From Azospirillum halopraeferens DSM 3675 (lineage in GTDB: Bacteria; Pseudomonadota; Alphaproteobacteria; Azospirillales; Azospirillaceae): a stretch of 64,000 nucleotides of DNA. Position 1 is the first letter of the stretch, and the number at the start of each line of letters is the position of its first letter. The position numbers and the translations under genes were made by a program. Of this stretch, positions 43,786-52,765 are shown piece by piece. The notes below the pieces were generated by a model. The model had not been told where the DNA came from. It saw nothing but the letters and a program-made list of their open reading frames with translations, and ran no database searches. The stretch is from assembly GCF_000429625.1 (NCBI RefSeq), contig NZ_AUCF01000028.1:1-64000 (forward strand). The letters are read 5' to 3'.

Positions 43786-44424
43786 ATGGCATTGCCTATC
43801 CCGACGGCGGCGCGCCCGCTCGGCCCGGTGCTGGAACGGCTGCTCATCGAGATGGGCCCGTTGGTCGTCTTCTTCGTGGTCAGCCGCTGGCTGGGCATCC
43901 TCCCCGCCACGGCGGCGCTGATGGCCGCCACCGCCGTGGCGGTGCTGTACTCGCTCTCGCGGGCGCGGCGGGTGCCGGTGATCCCTCTGGTCAGCCTGGC
44001 CTTCACCCTGGTGTTCGGCGGGATCACGCTGGTGTGGAACGATGCCACCTTCATCAAGATCCGCCCCACCGTCTACAACCTGGCGGCGGGGCTGGCCCTG
44101 CTGGTCGGGCTGGCGATGCGCCGGCTGCTGCTGAAGTCGGTGTTCGACACCGGCATCGGGGTCGACGACCGGGCGTGGAAGACCCTCACCTGGCGGGTGG
44201 CCGGATTCTTCCTGGTCCTGGCGGCGCTCAACGAAATCCTGTGGCGGACGCTGCCCACCGACGACTGGGTGGCCTTCAAGGCCTTCGGCATGCCGGTTCT
44301 GAACATCCTGTTCCTGGCCGCCAACTGGCCGTTCGTGCGCCGCCGCCTCAGGCGCCCGGCACCGGATCGCCCCGCCGCTGCGCCGCAGCGCGCCGCAGCG
44401 ACCCTAGAAGCGACCGGTCGTTGA
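43786..44424 (+). CDS. yciB: Inner membrane protein YciB (septation protein A family)
   Basis: A 212-residue protein with five or more membrane helices. Family motifs are LLIEMGPLVVFFVVSRWLGI, GGITLVWNDATFIKIRPTVY, RVAGFFLVLAALNEILWRTL and DDWVAFKAFGMPVLNILFLA. It is implicated in cell-envelope growth and septation (formerly IspZ). ATG 43786 has AAGGA upstream and is the family start. The last 25 residues overlap in antisense the 3' end of the GH3 gene (77 bp). Confidence 0.9.
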   Translation: MALPIPTAARPLGPVLERLLIEMGPLVVFFVVSRWLGILPATAALMAATAVAVLYSLSRARRVPVIPLVSLAFTLVFGGITLVWNDATFIKIRPTVYNLAAGLALLVGLAMRRLLLKSVFDTGIGVDDRAWKTLTWRVAGFFLVLAALNEILWRTLPTDDWVAFKAFGMPVLNILFLAANWPFVRRRLRRPAPDRPAAAPQRAAATLEATGR

Positions 44425-45901
44425 TGATGCGCGGCACCTTGTTCTGTCCGCCCAGCTTGCCGCGGCTGCGCATCCAGGCGGCGAAGGTGCCGGGCGCCGC
44501 CGGTTCCAGCCGCGGCGGCGCCATGCCGAAGCCGCCGGCCCGGTGGGCCGCGTAATCGTCGTTCAGCGCCGCCAGACGGCCGTCCAGCGCCTGCGCGAAG
44601 GCGTCCAGGGCCGGGGGCGGGGGGACGCCGCCCGCCCATTCCACCACGAAGACGTGGCCGCCGCGCTCTCCCGGCGCCTCGGGGAAGACCGGGCCGACGG
44701 AGTAGTCGCTGATGGCGGCGCCGATGGCGGCGGCGGCGTCGCTGACGGCGCGCTCGATCTCCTCGCCGATCAGGTGCTCGCCGAAGGCCGACAGGGTGTA
44801 GGAGGTGCGCCCCGTCACCAGCACGCGCGGCGGATCGCGGTCGACCAGGCGCACCGTGTCGCCCAGCACGTAGGACCAGGCGCCGGCGCAGGTGCTGAGC
44901 ACCACGGCGTAGTTCACCCCCGGCTCCGCGTCGTGCACCCAGAAGCGCCGGGGGTTGGGGGCGTCCAGCTCCTCCGGCGGCACGAATTCGAAGAACAGGC
45001 CGTTGTCGAGCAACAGACGCAGCCCCTCGCCCTGGCCGCGGTCGGCGACGGCCAGGAAGCCCTCGCTGGCGGGGTAGACCTCGCGCAGCTCCGCCCGGCC
45101 GCCCTCCAGCCAGCGGGTGAAGCGGGCGGCGTAGGGCTCGAAGCTGACGCCCCCGTGCACCAGCAGCTCCAGGTTCGGGTAGAAGCCCGCCAGGGTCGGC
45201 GGCCGGTCGGGAAACAGATCCGCCAGGCGGTCGAGGTAGAGCAGCAGCCAGCTCGTGGTACCGCCCAGCGTGCGGATGTCCTCGTCCAGGGAGCGGCGGC
45301 CGATGCGGTCCACCTTTTGCTCCCAGTCGCTGAGCAGGGCGAGGTCGGGCGGCGGGAAGGTGTAGCGGCGCACCCAGCGCGGCACCTCCCGCGTGGCGAT
45401 GCCGGAGAGATCGCCGCTGAAGATGCCCGGCGCCTCCTCCACCAGGGCGGTGGAGCCGCCGAGCATGAAGTTGCGCCCGCCCATCACCCGGCTGCCGGGC
45501 CGGTTGGCGGCGTGGAAGACCAGCAGGTCGAAGGCGGCGCGGGTGTTGGCGCGGACCATCGCCCGCGACACCGGAATGTACTTGGTGGTTCCCGTGGTGG
45601 TGCCCGAGGTGGCGGCGAAGTAGGGGATGGTCCCCGGCCAGGTCGCGTCCGTCAGCACCGGGAAGCCGTCGGACCAGTAGTCCCTGCGGAAATCCTCGTA
45701 GCGGCGCAGCGGTACCCGTTCCCGGAAGTCGCGCACCGAGCGGATGCCGGCGAAGCCGTGGTCGCGGCCGAAGCGGGTCGCCTCGGCCCTCCGCACCAGA
45801 CGCAGGAGCTGGTCCTCCTGGACCGCCGCCGGCCGGCGGTCGGCGAGGCGGCGCAGGCGGGCGCGGGCGTAGAGTCGCAGAAGCGGCGTGGCGTCGAGCA
45901 T
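44348..45901 (-). CDS. GH3 family acyl-adenylate/amino acid ligase-like protein
   Basis: A 517-residue protein of the GH3 fold (ANL-like enzymes first known as plant auxin-amido synthetases). Visible motifs are YFAATSGTTTGTTKYIPVSR (P-loop), REVYPASEGFLAVADRGQGE (motif with Tyr-x-x-Ser-Glu), GVNYAVVLSTCAGAWSYVLG and DTVRLVDRDPPRVLVTGRTS. Plant GH3 enzymes activate an acyl acid as AMP ester and join it to an amino acid. Bacterial members are poorly characterised. The gene follows a penicillin-acylase-family hydrolase by 10 bp in the same direction, so synthesis and hydrolysis of an N-acyl compound may be paired. The start ATG 45901 is the first after the upstream stop. Confidence 0.85.
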   Translation of the reverse strand: MLDATPLLRLYARARLRRLADRRPAAVQEDQLLRLVRRAEATRFGRDHGFAGIRSVRDFRERVPLRRYEDFRRDYWSDGFPVLTDATWPGTIPYFAATSGTTTGTTKYIPVSRAMVRANTRAAFDLLVFHAANRPGSRVMGGRNFMLGGSTALVEEAPGIFSGDLSGIATREVPRWVRRYTFPPPDLALLSDWEQKVDRIGRRSLDEDIRTLGGTTSWLLLYLDRLADLFPDRPPTLAGFYPNLELLVHGGVSFEPYAARFTRWLEGGRAELREVYPASEGFLAVADRGQGEGLRLLLDNGLFFEFVPPEELDAPNPRRFWVHDAEPGVNYAVVLSTCAGAWSYVLGDTVRLVDRDPPRVLVTGRTSYTLSAFGEHLIGEEIERAVSDAAAAIGAAISDYSVGPVFPEAPGERGGHVFVVEWAGGVPPPPALDAFAQALDGRLAALNDDYAAHRAGGFGMAPPRLEPAAPGTFAAWMRSRGKLGGQNKVPRIINDRSLLGSLRRAAAQRRGDPVPGA

Positions 45902-45911
45902 GGCGGGTCCG

Positions 45912-48206
45912 TCAGGGTGTCAGCACCGTCTTGTAGCGGAACAGGGTGCGCGCCGTTTCGGCGCGCAGGGGAATCTGCACGTACTCGCCGCGGCGCCACA
46001 GGTCGAACTGGTCGAGGAAGGTGGTGCTGCCCAGCCAGCCGTCCTGGCCGCCCAGCAGGACGAACCGATTGGCGTCGGGATCGCCGAGGTCGGAGATGTG
46101 GCGGGCGTTGGCCCCCATGCGCACGCGGTGGACGCCGCCGGCGAAGCCGTGCGCAGTCTTCATCACCGTCTCGTTGCCGCCGGACGACGGCACGTCGGCG
46201 AAGCGGTAGCGCCGGCCGATCACCGGCACCGATCCCAGCACGTGGGCCAGGCGCAGGCGGTGCACCGCCCCCCAGGTGCCGTGCCGGCCCGCCTCCGCCG
46301 CCGCCCGGTCCAGCGCCGGCCCCAGGGCCGCCGCCAGCCGATCGGGCGGGGTGCGGTCCAGGTCGTCGCGCAGGAAGGCCCAGGGCTCCCACCCCGCGGT
46401 GTAGACCTCCAGTCCCGCCCTGCCGCGCAGCCCCAGGGCGAAGTGGTAGAGCAGCAGCTCGAACCCCAGGGCACCGGCCGATTCCGCGTCGTAGCGGCCG
46501 TCCCAGGGGCGCAGCCCGTCGCAGAACCGGCGGCGCTCCGGGGATGCGGCGTCGAGGCCGGCGTCGCGGGCCAGCGCCAGCAGCCGGTCGCGCAGCTCCG
46601 GCGCCGAGGGGACGAGCACGTCGCGCTGCGCCGCCTGCAACTCCGCGATCCCGACGGGGTCGGGACGACCCAGCAGGGCGCGCAGCCGGCGGACCCGGTC
46701 GTCGGGGGAGAAGAAGAACCCCACCGGCACGGTGCCCGCCGCCTCCGGCCGGTTGTTGGCCGAGGCGACGAACCCGCGCGGCGGCGACAGTACGGCCGGC
46801 AGGGTGGCGGCGGTGGCGAAGCGCTCCCAGTGGCGGCGGGCGTCGCGCGGCACGAACAGGTCGTCGGGCGGGTGCGGCGGCCGCCAGGGCAGGCGGGCGG
46901 CCATGCACTGGCCGACGCGACCGTCGGCGTCGGCGTAGACCATGTTCTGGGCCGGCACCGCGAAGCCGTCGAGGGCGTCGCGGAATTCCGCCCAGCCGGC
47001 GGCACGGTTGACACCCAGCAGGGCGGTCACCTCGTCGCTGGGCAGGTGCCCCACCCAGTGCAGGGCGAGGCGGCGGCCGCCGGCGTCCGGCAGCAGCGGC
47101 GCGTCGGTCAGGATGGGGCCATAGGGTGTGTCGCGCACCGTGACGGTGACCGGCTTGCCCCAGCGCACGCGGATGGTTTCGCGGCGCTCGACGATCTCTC
47201 CCTCGGGCAGGTCGGTGACGTCGAACAGCTCGCTGGATTGGGCGTGCAGGCTGGTGCCGCCCCAGGCGATGCGGCGGTTGCGCCCCAGCGCCACCGCCGG
47301 CACGCCGGGAATCATCAGCCCGACCGCGTTCAGCCCCGGCCCCGACAGGCCGGCCATCAGCCAGGTGTTGGGCAGCATGATGCCGAGGTGGGGGTCGCTG
47401 GCGATGAGCGCGCTGCCGGTGGCGCTGCGCTCCGCCGCCACGGCGAACGCGTTGCTGCCCTGCCGGCCGAAGGCGCCCAGCAGGGACAGCAGTGCATCCA
47501 CCCCGCCGCCACCGCCGCCCGCGAACGCCGGCACCGGCATGGCGTTGTCGCGCATCATCCGCTCCCACAGGTCGGGCCAGTCGGTGCGGGCGCGCAGGCG
47601 CAGCAGGGGGATCCACACCCGCCAGGTGAAGTCGGTGGCGGCGAGTCGGCCCAGTGCCATCAGGTCCTCCACCGTCCACGGCTCCGGCCGGTGGCCCAGC
47701 AGGGCCAGTTCCTCCGGCAGCTCGCCGGGGCCGGCGATGACGGCGTTGATGCCGCGGGCGAAGCCGGTCAGCCAGTCGAAGGTGGCCTCCGGCATGGTGG
47801 CCACGATGGGGCGCACCGCCCGGGTGAGGTCCAGCGTGCGCAGCGTGCGGTCCAGGTCGACCGCCACCGGCCCCAGCAGCTCCGCCAGCCGGCCATAGGC
47901 GGCACGGCGCATCAGCTCGATCTGGGCCAGCCGCAGGTGGGCGTGGACGACGCCGAGCCCGACGGCAAGATCGGCGTCATGCTCCGCCTCGATGAAGGGG
48001 ACATGGTGTTCGTTCCAATGGATGGTGACGGGGGCGCGCAGCGGCAGGTTGCGCGTCGGCACCGCCCGGAGGCGTTCGGCAACGGTGACCGTCCGGGGTG
48101 GCCCCCGGCGCAGGGCCGCCGGCACGACACGGGCCGCCAGCCGCCCCAGCCCCCATGCCGTTCGCAGTGATCGCGTTCGCGAAGATCCGGTCGTCTGTTT
48201 TGGCAT
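45912..48206 (-). CDS. Penicillin acylase family N-terminal-nucleophile amidohydrolase
   Basis: A 764-residue protein of the penicillin/AHL acylase family. The alpha part has VTIHWNEHHVPFIEAEHDAD, then LAVGLGVVHAHLRLAQIELM. The nucleophile Ser (near residue 250) lies in GRQGSNAFAVAAERSATGSA after a Gly-rich linker, the usual autocleavage site; LIASDPHLG follows. The beta part holds AWGGTSLHAQSSELFDV and FVASANNRPEAAGTVPVGFF with the catalytic Asn. No clear signal peptide is seen at the N-terminus, which is Arg-rich (MPKQTTGSSRTRSLRTAWGL), unlike secreted acylases. It cleaves amide bonds of acylated amines; the substrate is unknown. It heads an operon with the GH3 gene. Confidence 0.88.
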   Translation of the reverse strand: MPKQTTGSSRTRSLRTAWGLGRLAARVVPAALRRGPPRTVTVAERLRAVPTRNLPLRAPVTIHWNEHHVPFIEAEHDADLAVGLGVVHAHLRLAQIELMRRAAYGRLAELLGPVAVDLDRTLRTLDLTRAVRPIVATMPEATFDWLTGFARGINAVIAGPGELPEELALLGHRPEPWTVEDLMALGRLAATDFTWRVWIPLLRLRARTDWPDLWERMMRDNAMPVPAFAGGGGGGVDALLSLLGAFGRQGSNAFAVAAERSATGSALIASDPHLGIMLPNTWLMAGLSGPGLNAVGLMIPGVPAVALGRNRRIAWGGTSLHAQSSELFDVTDLPEGEIVERRETIRVRWGKPVTVTVRDTPYGPILTDAPLLPDAGGRRLALHWVGHLPSDEVTALLGVNRAAGWAEFRDALDGFAVPAQNMVYADADGRVGQCMAARLPWRPPHPPDDLFVPRDARRHWERFATAATLPAVLSPPRGFVASANNRPEAAGTVPVGFFFSPDDRVRRLRALLGRPDPVGIAELQAAQRDVLVPSAPELRDRLLALARDAGLDAASPERRRFCDGLRPWDGRYDAESAGALGFELLLYHFALGLRGRAGLEVYTAGWEPWAFLRDDLDRTPPDRLAAALGPALDRAAAEAGRHGTWGAVHRLRLAHVLGSVPVIGRRYRFADVPSSGGNETVMKTAHGFAGGVHRVRMGANARHISDLGDPDANRFVLLGGQDGWLGSTTFLDQFDLWRRGEYVQIPLRAETARTLFRYKTVLTP

Positions 48207-48357
48207 GCGGTTCCGGAGGGTCCGTGTGGTGGGCGCGTGGCTGCCGGGGTGAACGAGCCCCGCCGCGGCGCGGTTCCACCGCCCCCCCTGACGGAGGGCG
48301 GCGGAACCCCGGCCGTTCCCCGCGGTTGGCGTTGTTGCGAACCACGGAGGAGCGGCG

Positions 48358-49326
48358 ATGCGTCCGGTGAGCTTTGCGACCTACAATCCCTACGTGCTGC
48401 GCGATGCCGCGAACCCCCGCGTGCGCCGTCGAACCATCGCCGGCGCCGGCCTGTTGTATGAGCCGCCCGGCCCCAGCCAGCCCCGCCACCTGCCGGCTGT
48501 GGTGGTGATGGAGGGGCTCGGCGGCCTCAAGGCGTGCCGCGAACCGGCCTATGGCGAGCGGCTGGCCCGCCAGGGCTACGTGGCGCTGGTGGTCGACAGC
48601 TTCGGCCCGCGCGGTCTGGCCGATGCCGGGCACAACCGCCGCGCCGTGCGGGTGACCGAGTCCATGATGCTGGCCGACGCCCACGCCGCCCTGCGCTTCC
48701 TGGCCGATCACCCGCGCGTCGATCCGCGGCGGATCGCGGTGATGGGTTTCTCCTACGGCGGCATGATCAGCGTGGCCGCCGCCTATCGGCAGATCCGCGA
48801 GCTGTTCGCCGACGAGGGGCTATCGTTTGCCGCGCACGCCTCCTACTACGGCTGTTCGGTGCCGCGCTTCGACGATTCCGCGACGACCGGCGCTCCGGTG
48901 CTGATGTTGCTGGGTGAACTGGACGAGAACGTGTCGGTCCGCCGTGCCCGCGACATCGCCGGCGACCTGCGCGCCGGCGGGTCGGAGGTGACGGTGCGCG
49001 TCTATCCCGAGACCTTCCACCAATGGGACGGCGACGACGTCGAGCGCCGCCACGTCGGGCTCAACCTGGGCAACCTGCGCTTCCGGGTGACCGAGGACAA
49101 CCGGGTGGTGGACGAACGCACCGGCCTGGTCATGCGGGGACCGCTCAGCCGGCGGCTGATGATCGGGCTCGGAGTCTCGCGCCTGGGCTACGACATCCAG
49201 GCCAGCGCCAGAGCGAAGGGATGGTCGGACGAGGACCTGCACCGCTTCCTGACGCTCAGCATCGGCGAACCGGAAATCCTGACGCGCAACGGGTGCGAGC
49301 GGCGCAGCGGGAGCATGGTGCGGTAG
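48358..49326 (+). CDS. Dienelactone hydrolase family protein
   Basis: A 322-residue alpha/beta hydrolase. It has VVVMEGLGGLKACREPAYGE, VALVVDSFGPRGLADAGHNR, the nucleophile elbow VMGFSYGGMISVAAAYRQIR, the acid in LLGELDENVSVRRARDIA and the His in VYPETFHQWDGDD. The nucleophile is Ser instead of the Cys of true dienelactone hydrolase. About 70 C-terminal residues extend beyond the core. GGAGGAG lies before ATG 48358. It is divergent from the penicillin acylase gene, with 151 bp between. Confidence 0.83.
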   Translation: MRPVSFATYNPYVLRDAANPRVRRRTIAGAGLLYEPPGPSQPRHLPAVVVMEGLGGLKACREPAYGERLARQGYVALVVDSFGPRGLADAGHNRRAVRVTESMMLADAHAALRFLADHPRVDPRRIAVMGFSYGGMISVAAAYRQIRELFADEGLSFAAHASYYGCSVPRFDDSATTGAPVLMLLGELDENVSVRRARDIAGDLRAGGSEVTVRVYPETFHQWDGDDVERRHVGLNLGNLRFRVTEDNRVVDERTGLVMRGPLSRRLMIGLGVSRLGYDIQASARAKGWSDEDLHRFLTLSIGEPEILTRNGCERRSGSMVR

Positions 49327-49336
49327 TAGCCGCCCG

Positions 49337-49768
49337 TCACTCCGGCCAGAAGGCGTCGTCCATGATGCGGTCGAACGGCCAGGGGCAATCGGGCGGGAAC
49401 ACGTCTTCCGGCAGGCCGGTTTCTCGTTCGGCCCTGATCGCCGCGTCGCCATAGGCGTCGTCGATGATGCCGGCGATGCGCGCCTTCAGGCTCGGATTCT
49501 GGCGCAGGTGACGGGCGACGGCACGCCGCTGCTCCTTGACGGACAGGCGCCACGAATTGCCGCGCAGGCTCGGCTGGTGCTGCCAATTCAGGAGGTGCAG
49601 CAGCAGGATGGCCAGGCGGTTCACCAGCTCGTTCCGCTCGCTGCGCCCCATGCTCTCGATCTCCTCGGCGATGTGGGCGACGTCGGCTTCGGACAGCCGG
49701 CCGGCGCGCAGCAGGGCCGCCTGCTCCATGGTCCAGGCGTAGAAGTCGCCCTCGTAGGTGCCGGACAT
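49337..49768 (-). CDS. DUF29 domain protein
   Basis: A 143-residue protein of the DUF29 family, found widely in cyanobacteria and alphaproteobacteria: YEGDFYAWTMEQAALLRAGR, then VAHIAEEIESMGRSERNELV, LAILLLHLLNWQHQPSLRGN, SWRLSVKEQRRAVARHLRQN, and the C-terminal tail with FPPDCPWPFDRIMDDAFWPE. All family helices are present. Function unknown. ATG 49768 has GGAGG eight bases upstream. It converges on the hydrolase gene, with only 10 bp between stops. Confidence 0.9.
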   Translation of the reverse strand: MSGTYEGDFYAWTMEQAALLRAGRLSEADVAHIAEEIESMGRSERNELVNRLAILLLHLLNWQHQPSLRGNSWRLSVKEQRRAVARHLRQNPSLKARIAGIIDDAYGDAAIRAERETGLPEDVFPPDCPWPFDRIMDDAFWPE

Positions 49769-49857
49769 GGCGCGTGCCTCCTCCAACGGCGGGTGCGGGA
49801 GATGGGGATTCCCTGCACAACATAGCGCCGCCGCCGCCCCCTCGCCAGCGCCGCCCC

Positions 49858-49977
49858 TCATACGGCCGGAAAATGATCACTTCCATCATTTTCCGGCCGT
49901 GAAACCCGGCAGATCAATGCCTTGGCATTGATCGAGAGGGTGATACCAACGGCACCCTTCAGGTGCCGTTGGTATCA
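49858..49977 (-). repeat. Dispersed hairpin element, copy B (120 bp)
   Basis: Three perfect stem-loops in a row: 49862-49877 with 49885-49900 (16 bp, 7-nt loop); 49912-49921 with 49924-49933 (GATCAATGCC, TT loop, GGCATTGATC, 10 bp); and 49941-49956 with 49962-49977 (16 bp, 5-nt loop). The whole aligns with copy A at 37930-38048 in the opposite orientation. Its left end in its own direction (TGATACC) supplies the stop codon of the MFS gene at 49975. Confidence 0.88.
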
Positions 49978-51501
49978 ATCCTGCGCGTCGGTGCGGGCGG
50001 AGCGCAGCGGCAGTTCCCGCAGGAACAGGGCCAGCGTCAGCGACACCAGGGCCAGGCCGGCGGCCAGCAGGTACAGGGTCTCGAACCCGCTTTCGAAGGC
50101 GGCCAGCGCGGCGGCGCGCGATGCCGCCGGAAGCTGGTCCAGCACCGCCACCCCGCCGTCCATCACCTGGCGGGGGTCGAGGCCGGGCAGGCCCGCGGCG
50201 GCGAGGCGGGCGGTGACGCCGGCGCTCAGCACCGCGCCGAACAGGGCCACCCCGACCGACCCGCCCAGCGAGCGGAAGAAGCCGATGGAGGCGGTGGCCG
50301 CCCCCAGGTCGGCACGGTCCACGGCGTTCTGCACCGCCACCGTCATCACCGGCATGACCAGCCCGAGCCCGACCCCCAGCGGCACCAGGACCAGCACGGA
50401 GAACAGCGGGTCCGCCGCCGCCCCGGCGAACAGGCCCAGCAGCAGGTACATGGACGCCGACAGGGCCAGCCCGGCGATCGGGAAGACCTTGTAGCGGCCG
50501 GAGCGGGCGATCAGCCGGCCGCCGCCCACCGCCCCCAGGGTCATGCCCAGCACCAGCGGCAGCAGCAGCAGGCCCGAGGCGGTGGCGCCGGTCCCCCGCG
50601 CCAGTTGCAGGTGCAGCGGCAGGAAGACGATGCCGGCGAACAGCACCATGGCGGACACCGCCACCACCGGGTTGGCGATGGCGACCACGGGGATGCGGAA
50701 CAGGCGCAGCGGCAGGATCGGCTCCGCCACCCGGCGCTCGTGCCACAGGAAGACGGCCAGCAGCACCACGCCCCCCGCCGCCAGCCCCAGCACCGGCGCC
50801 GACGTCCAGGGCAGCACGCTGCCGCCGCGCGACACGACGATCAGCAGGCTGGTGACCGCCGCCATCAGCAGCACCGCGCCCGTCACATCCACCCGCGGCC
50901 GGGCGACGCCGGTCGGCAGCCGGCCCAGCGCCCGGTTGGTCATCACCAGCGCCACGGCGCCGATCGGCAGGTTGATCAGGAAGATCCAGTGCCAGGAGGC
51001 GTATTCGGTGATCAGCCCGCCGGCCAGCGGGCCGGCGACGCTGGCCAGCGCGAAGACGCCGCCGATCAGCCCCTGATAGCGGCCGCGCTCGCGCGGCTCC
51101 ACCACGTCGCCGATGATGGTGAAGGCCAGCGCCATCAGCCCGCCGCCGCCCAGCCCCTGGAGACCGCGGAACAGGATGAGTTGCAGCATGTCCTGCGCCA
51201 GGGCGCACAGGACGGAGCCCGCCAGGAACAGGACGATGGCGATCTGCAACAGGCGCTTGCGGCCGTAGAGGTCGGACAGCTTGCCATAGACCGGCGTCGT
51301 CGCGGTGGAGGCCAGCATGTAGGCCGTCACCACCCAGGGCAGTTCCCGGAGGTTGCCGAGGTCCGCCGCCATGGTGGGCAGGGCGGTGGCGACGATGGTC
51401 TGGTCCATCGCCGCCATCAGCATGGCCAGCGCCACGCCGCTGAACACCTCCAGGATCTCGCGATGGGTGAAGGTGACGCGATCGGCGGTGGACGGCGGCA
51501 T
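49975..51501 (-). CDS. DHA2-family (EmrB/QacA) multidrug efflux MFS transporter
   Basis: A protein of about 508 residues with 14 predicted membrane helices. Motifs are LAMLMAAMDQTIVATALPTM (helix 1, DHA2 motif D1), KLSDLYGRKRLLQIAIVLFL (motif A), LILFRGLQGLGGGGLMALAF, GGVFALASVAGPLAGGLITE (motif C) and HWIFLINLPIGAVALVMTN. It exports drugs or other amphiphiles using the proton gradient. ATG 51501 is used; ATG 51540 would add 13 residues and neither has a good ribosome site. It is 102 bp downstream of ohrR on the same strand. Its stop codon lies within the repeat element B. Confidence 0.9.
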   Translation of the reverse strand: MPPSTADRVTFTHREILEVFSGVALAMLMAAMDQTIVATALPTMAADLGNLRELPWVVTAYMLASTATTPVYGKLSDLYGRKRLLQIAIVLFLAGSVLCALAQDMLQLILFRGLQGLGGGGLMALAFTIIGDVVEPRERGRYQGLIGGVFALASVAGPLAGGLITEYASWHWIFLINLPIGAVALVMTNRALGRLPTGVARPRVDVTGAVLLMAAVTSLLIVVSRGGSVLPWTSAPVLGLAAGGVVLLAVFLWHERRVAEPILPLRLFRIPVVAIANPVVAVSAMVLFAGIVFLPLHLQLARGTGATASGLLLLPLVLGMTLGAVGGGRLIARSGRYKVFPIAGLALSASMYLLLGLFAGAAADPLFSVLVLVPLGVGLGLVMPVMTVAVQNAVDRADLGAATASIGFFRSLGGSVGVALFGAVLSAGVTARLAAAGLPGLDPRQVMDGGVAVLDQLPAASRAAALAAFESGFETLYLLAAGLALVSLTLALFLRELPLRSARTDAQD

Positions 51502-51603
51502 GGGGGAGTCCGGCTCTCGTCGGCGGGGAGCGCCCACCATAGCCGCCCGCCGGCCGGACGCAAGGGCGGGGACAGCCGGCGGAGGCGGACGGTCCTTCCG
51601 GGG

Positions 51604-52092
51604 TCAGGTTCCCTTCAGTCCGTCGCGCAGTTCGGTGAGCGCCCGGTGCAGCGCGCCCATGGCGGCGGCATCCAGGCCGCTGGCGCAGCCCACCGCCTGC
51701 TGCACCGCGCCGGCGCGGTCGCGCAGCGCCCGGCCGTCCGGGGTGAGGGTGACGCGGACCAGACGCTCGTCGGCGGTGTCGCGGCGGCGGGTGACCAGGC
51801 CGGCCGCCTCCATCCGCTTCAGAAGCGGGGTCAGGGTGCCGGAATCGAGGAACAGGCGGCTGCCGAGGTCCTTCACCGTGACGTCGTCGGTCTGCCACAG
51901 CACCAGCAGCACCAGATACTGCGGATAGGTCAGCCCCAGCGGCTCCAGCAGCGGCTTGTAGACCCGGTTCATGGCGTGCGCCGCGGAATAGATGGCGAAG
52001 CAGAGCTGGTCGTCGAGCGGCAGGGGAGGGGGAAGGCACGGGGAGGCGGCGTCGGTCACGGTCGGGGGCTTCTCGGCTATGCGCATCGACAT
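51604..52092 (-). CDS. ohrR: Organic-peroxide-sensing MarR regulator OhrR
   Basis: A 162-residue MarR protein. The sensor region LDDQLCFAIYSAAHAMNRVY has the conserved reactive Cys (near residue 31) of OhrR. DNA-binding helices include YPQYLVLLVLWQTDDVTVKD, then GSRLFLDSGTLTPLLKRMEA and the wing RRRDTADERLVRVTLTPDGR. Oxidation of the Cys by organic hydroperoxides or HOCl releases DNA. It is divergent from ohr, with two inverted 20-bp sites between. ATG 52092 or 52086 could be the start. Confidence 0.93.
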   Translation of the reverse strand: MSMRIAEKPPTVTDAASPCLPPPLPLDDQLCFAIYSAAHAMNRVYKPLLEPLGLTYPQYLVLLVLWQTDDVTVKDLGSRLFLDSGTLTPLLKRMEAAGLVTRRRDTADERLVRVTLTPDGRALRDRAGAVQQAVGCASGLDAAAMGALHRALTELRDGLKGT

Positions 52093-52118
52093 AAGCCTAG
52101 CGCTCTCCGGCGGCGGGG

Positions 52119-52187
52119 CAATTCGATTGCGCGCAATTGACCTGCATAGCCGTCATGCGCCGAATTAAATTGCGCGCAATCGAATTG
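52119..52187. promoter_or_regulatory. Paired OhrR operators in the ohrR-ohr intergenic region
   Basis: CAATTCGATTGCGCGCAATT occurs at 52119-52138 and, inverted, at 52168-52187, with 29 bp between. Each has a perfect ATTGCGCGCAAT palindrome core. One site is 27 bp from the ohrR start and the other about 80 bp from ohr, as expected for joint repression of divergent genes. Confidence 0.8.
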
Positions 52188-52266
52188 TGCGGCATGGTCC
52201 GCGGCGTCACAGCGGCGGAGCGAACGCCCGCCGCACCTCAACAAGCCAGGAAGGGGAGAGTTCGAT

Positions 52267-52689
52267 ATGAAGGTGCTCTACAAGACCAGCGCCACCGCCA
52301 CGGGCGGCCGCGACGGCCGTTCCGCCACCGCCGACGGCGTGCTGGACGTGCAGCTCTCCACGCCCAAGGAACTGGGCGGCGCCGGCGGCCCCGGCACGAA
52401 CCCGGAGCAGCTCTTCGCCGCGGGCTATTCCGCCTGCTTCCTCGGCGCGCTGAAGTTCGTCGCCGGCAAGGAGAAGGTGAAGCTGCCCGAAGACACCACG
52501 GTCACCGCCGCCGTCGGCATCGGCCCGCGCGACGACGGCACCGGCTTCGGCATCGATGTCGACCTGACCATCGCCCTGCCGGGGATCGAGCGGGACAAGG
52601 CCACCGACCTGGTGAACAAGGCGCACGTGGTCTGCCCCTATTCCCACGCCACGCAGAACAACATCGACGTGCGGCTCTCGGTCGCCTGA
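52267..52689 (+). CDS. ohr: Organic hydroperoxide resistance protein Ohr
   Basis: A 140-residue OsmC/Ohr-fold thiol peroxidase. It starts MKVLYKTSATATGGRDGRSA, has GTNPEQLFAAGYSACFLGAL with the peroxidatic Cys (near residue 58) and ends with AHVVCPYSHATQNNIDVRLS holding the resolving Cys. It reduces organic and lipid hydroperoxides using lipoyl or dithiol donors. GGGGAGAG lies six bases before ATG 52267. The divergent ohrR controls it. Confidence 0.96.
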   Translation: MKVLYKTSATATGGRDGRSATADGVLDVQLSTPKELGGAGGPGTNPEQLFAAGYSACFLGALKFVAGKEKVKLPEDTTVTAAVGIGPRDDGTGFGIDVDLTIALPGIERDKATDLVNKAHVVCPYSHATQNNIDVRLSVA

Positions 52690-52765
52690 TCCCGTCGGCG
52701 CGGCGGGCTTGCCGGGCGCGGGCGGGGCGCGCATCCTGTTTCGCCCCGTCCCCGTGCGAGCCCCG

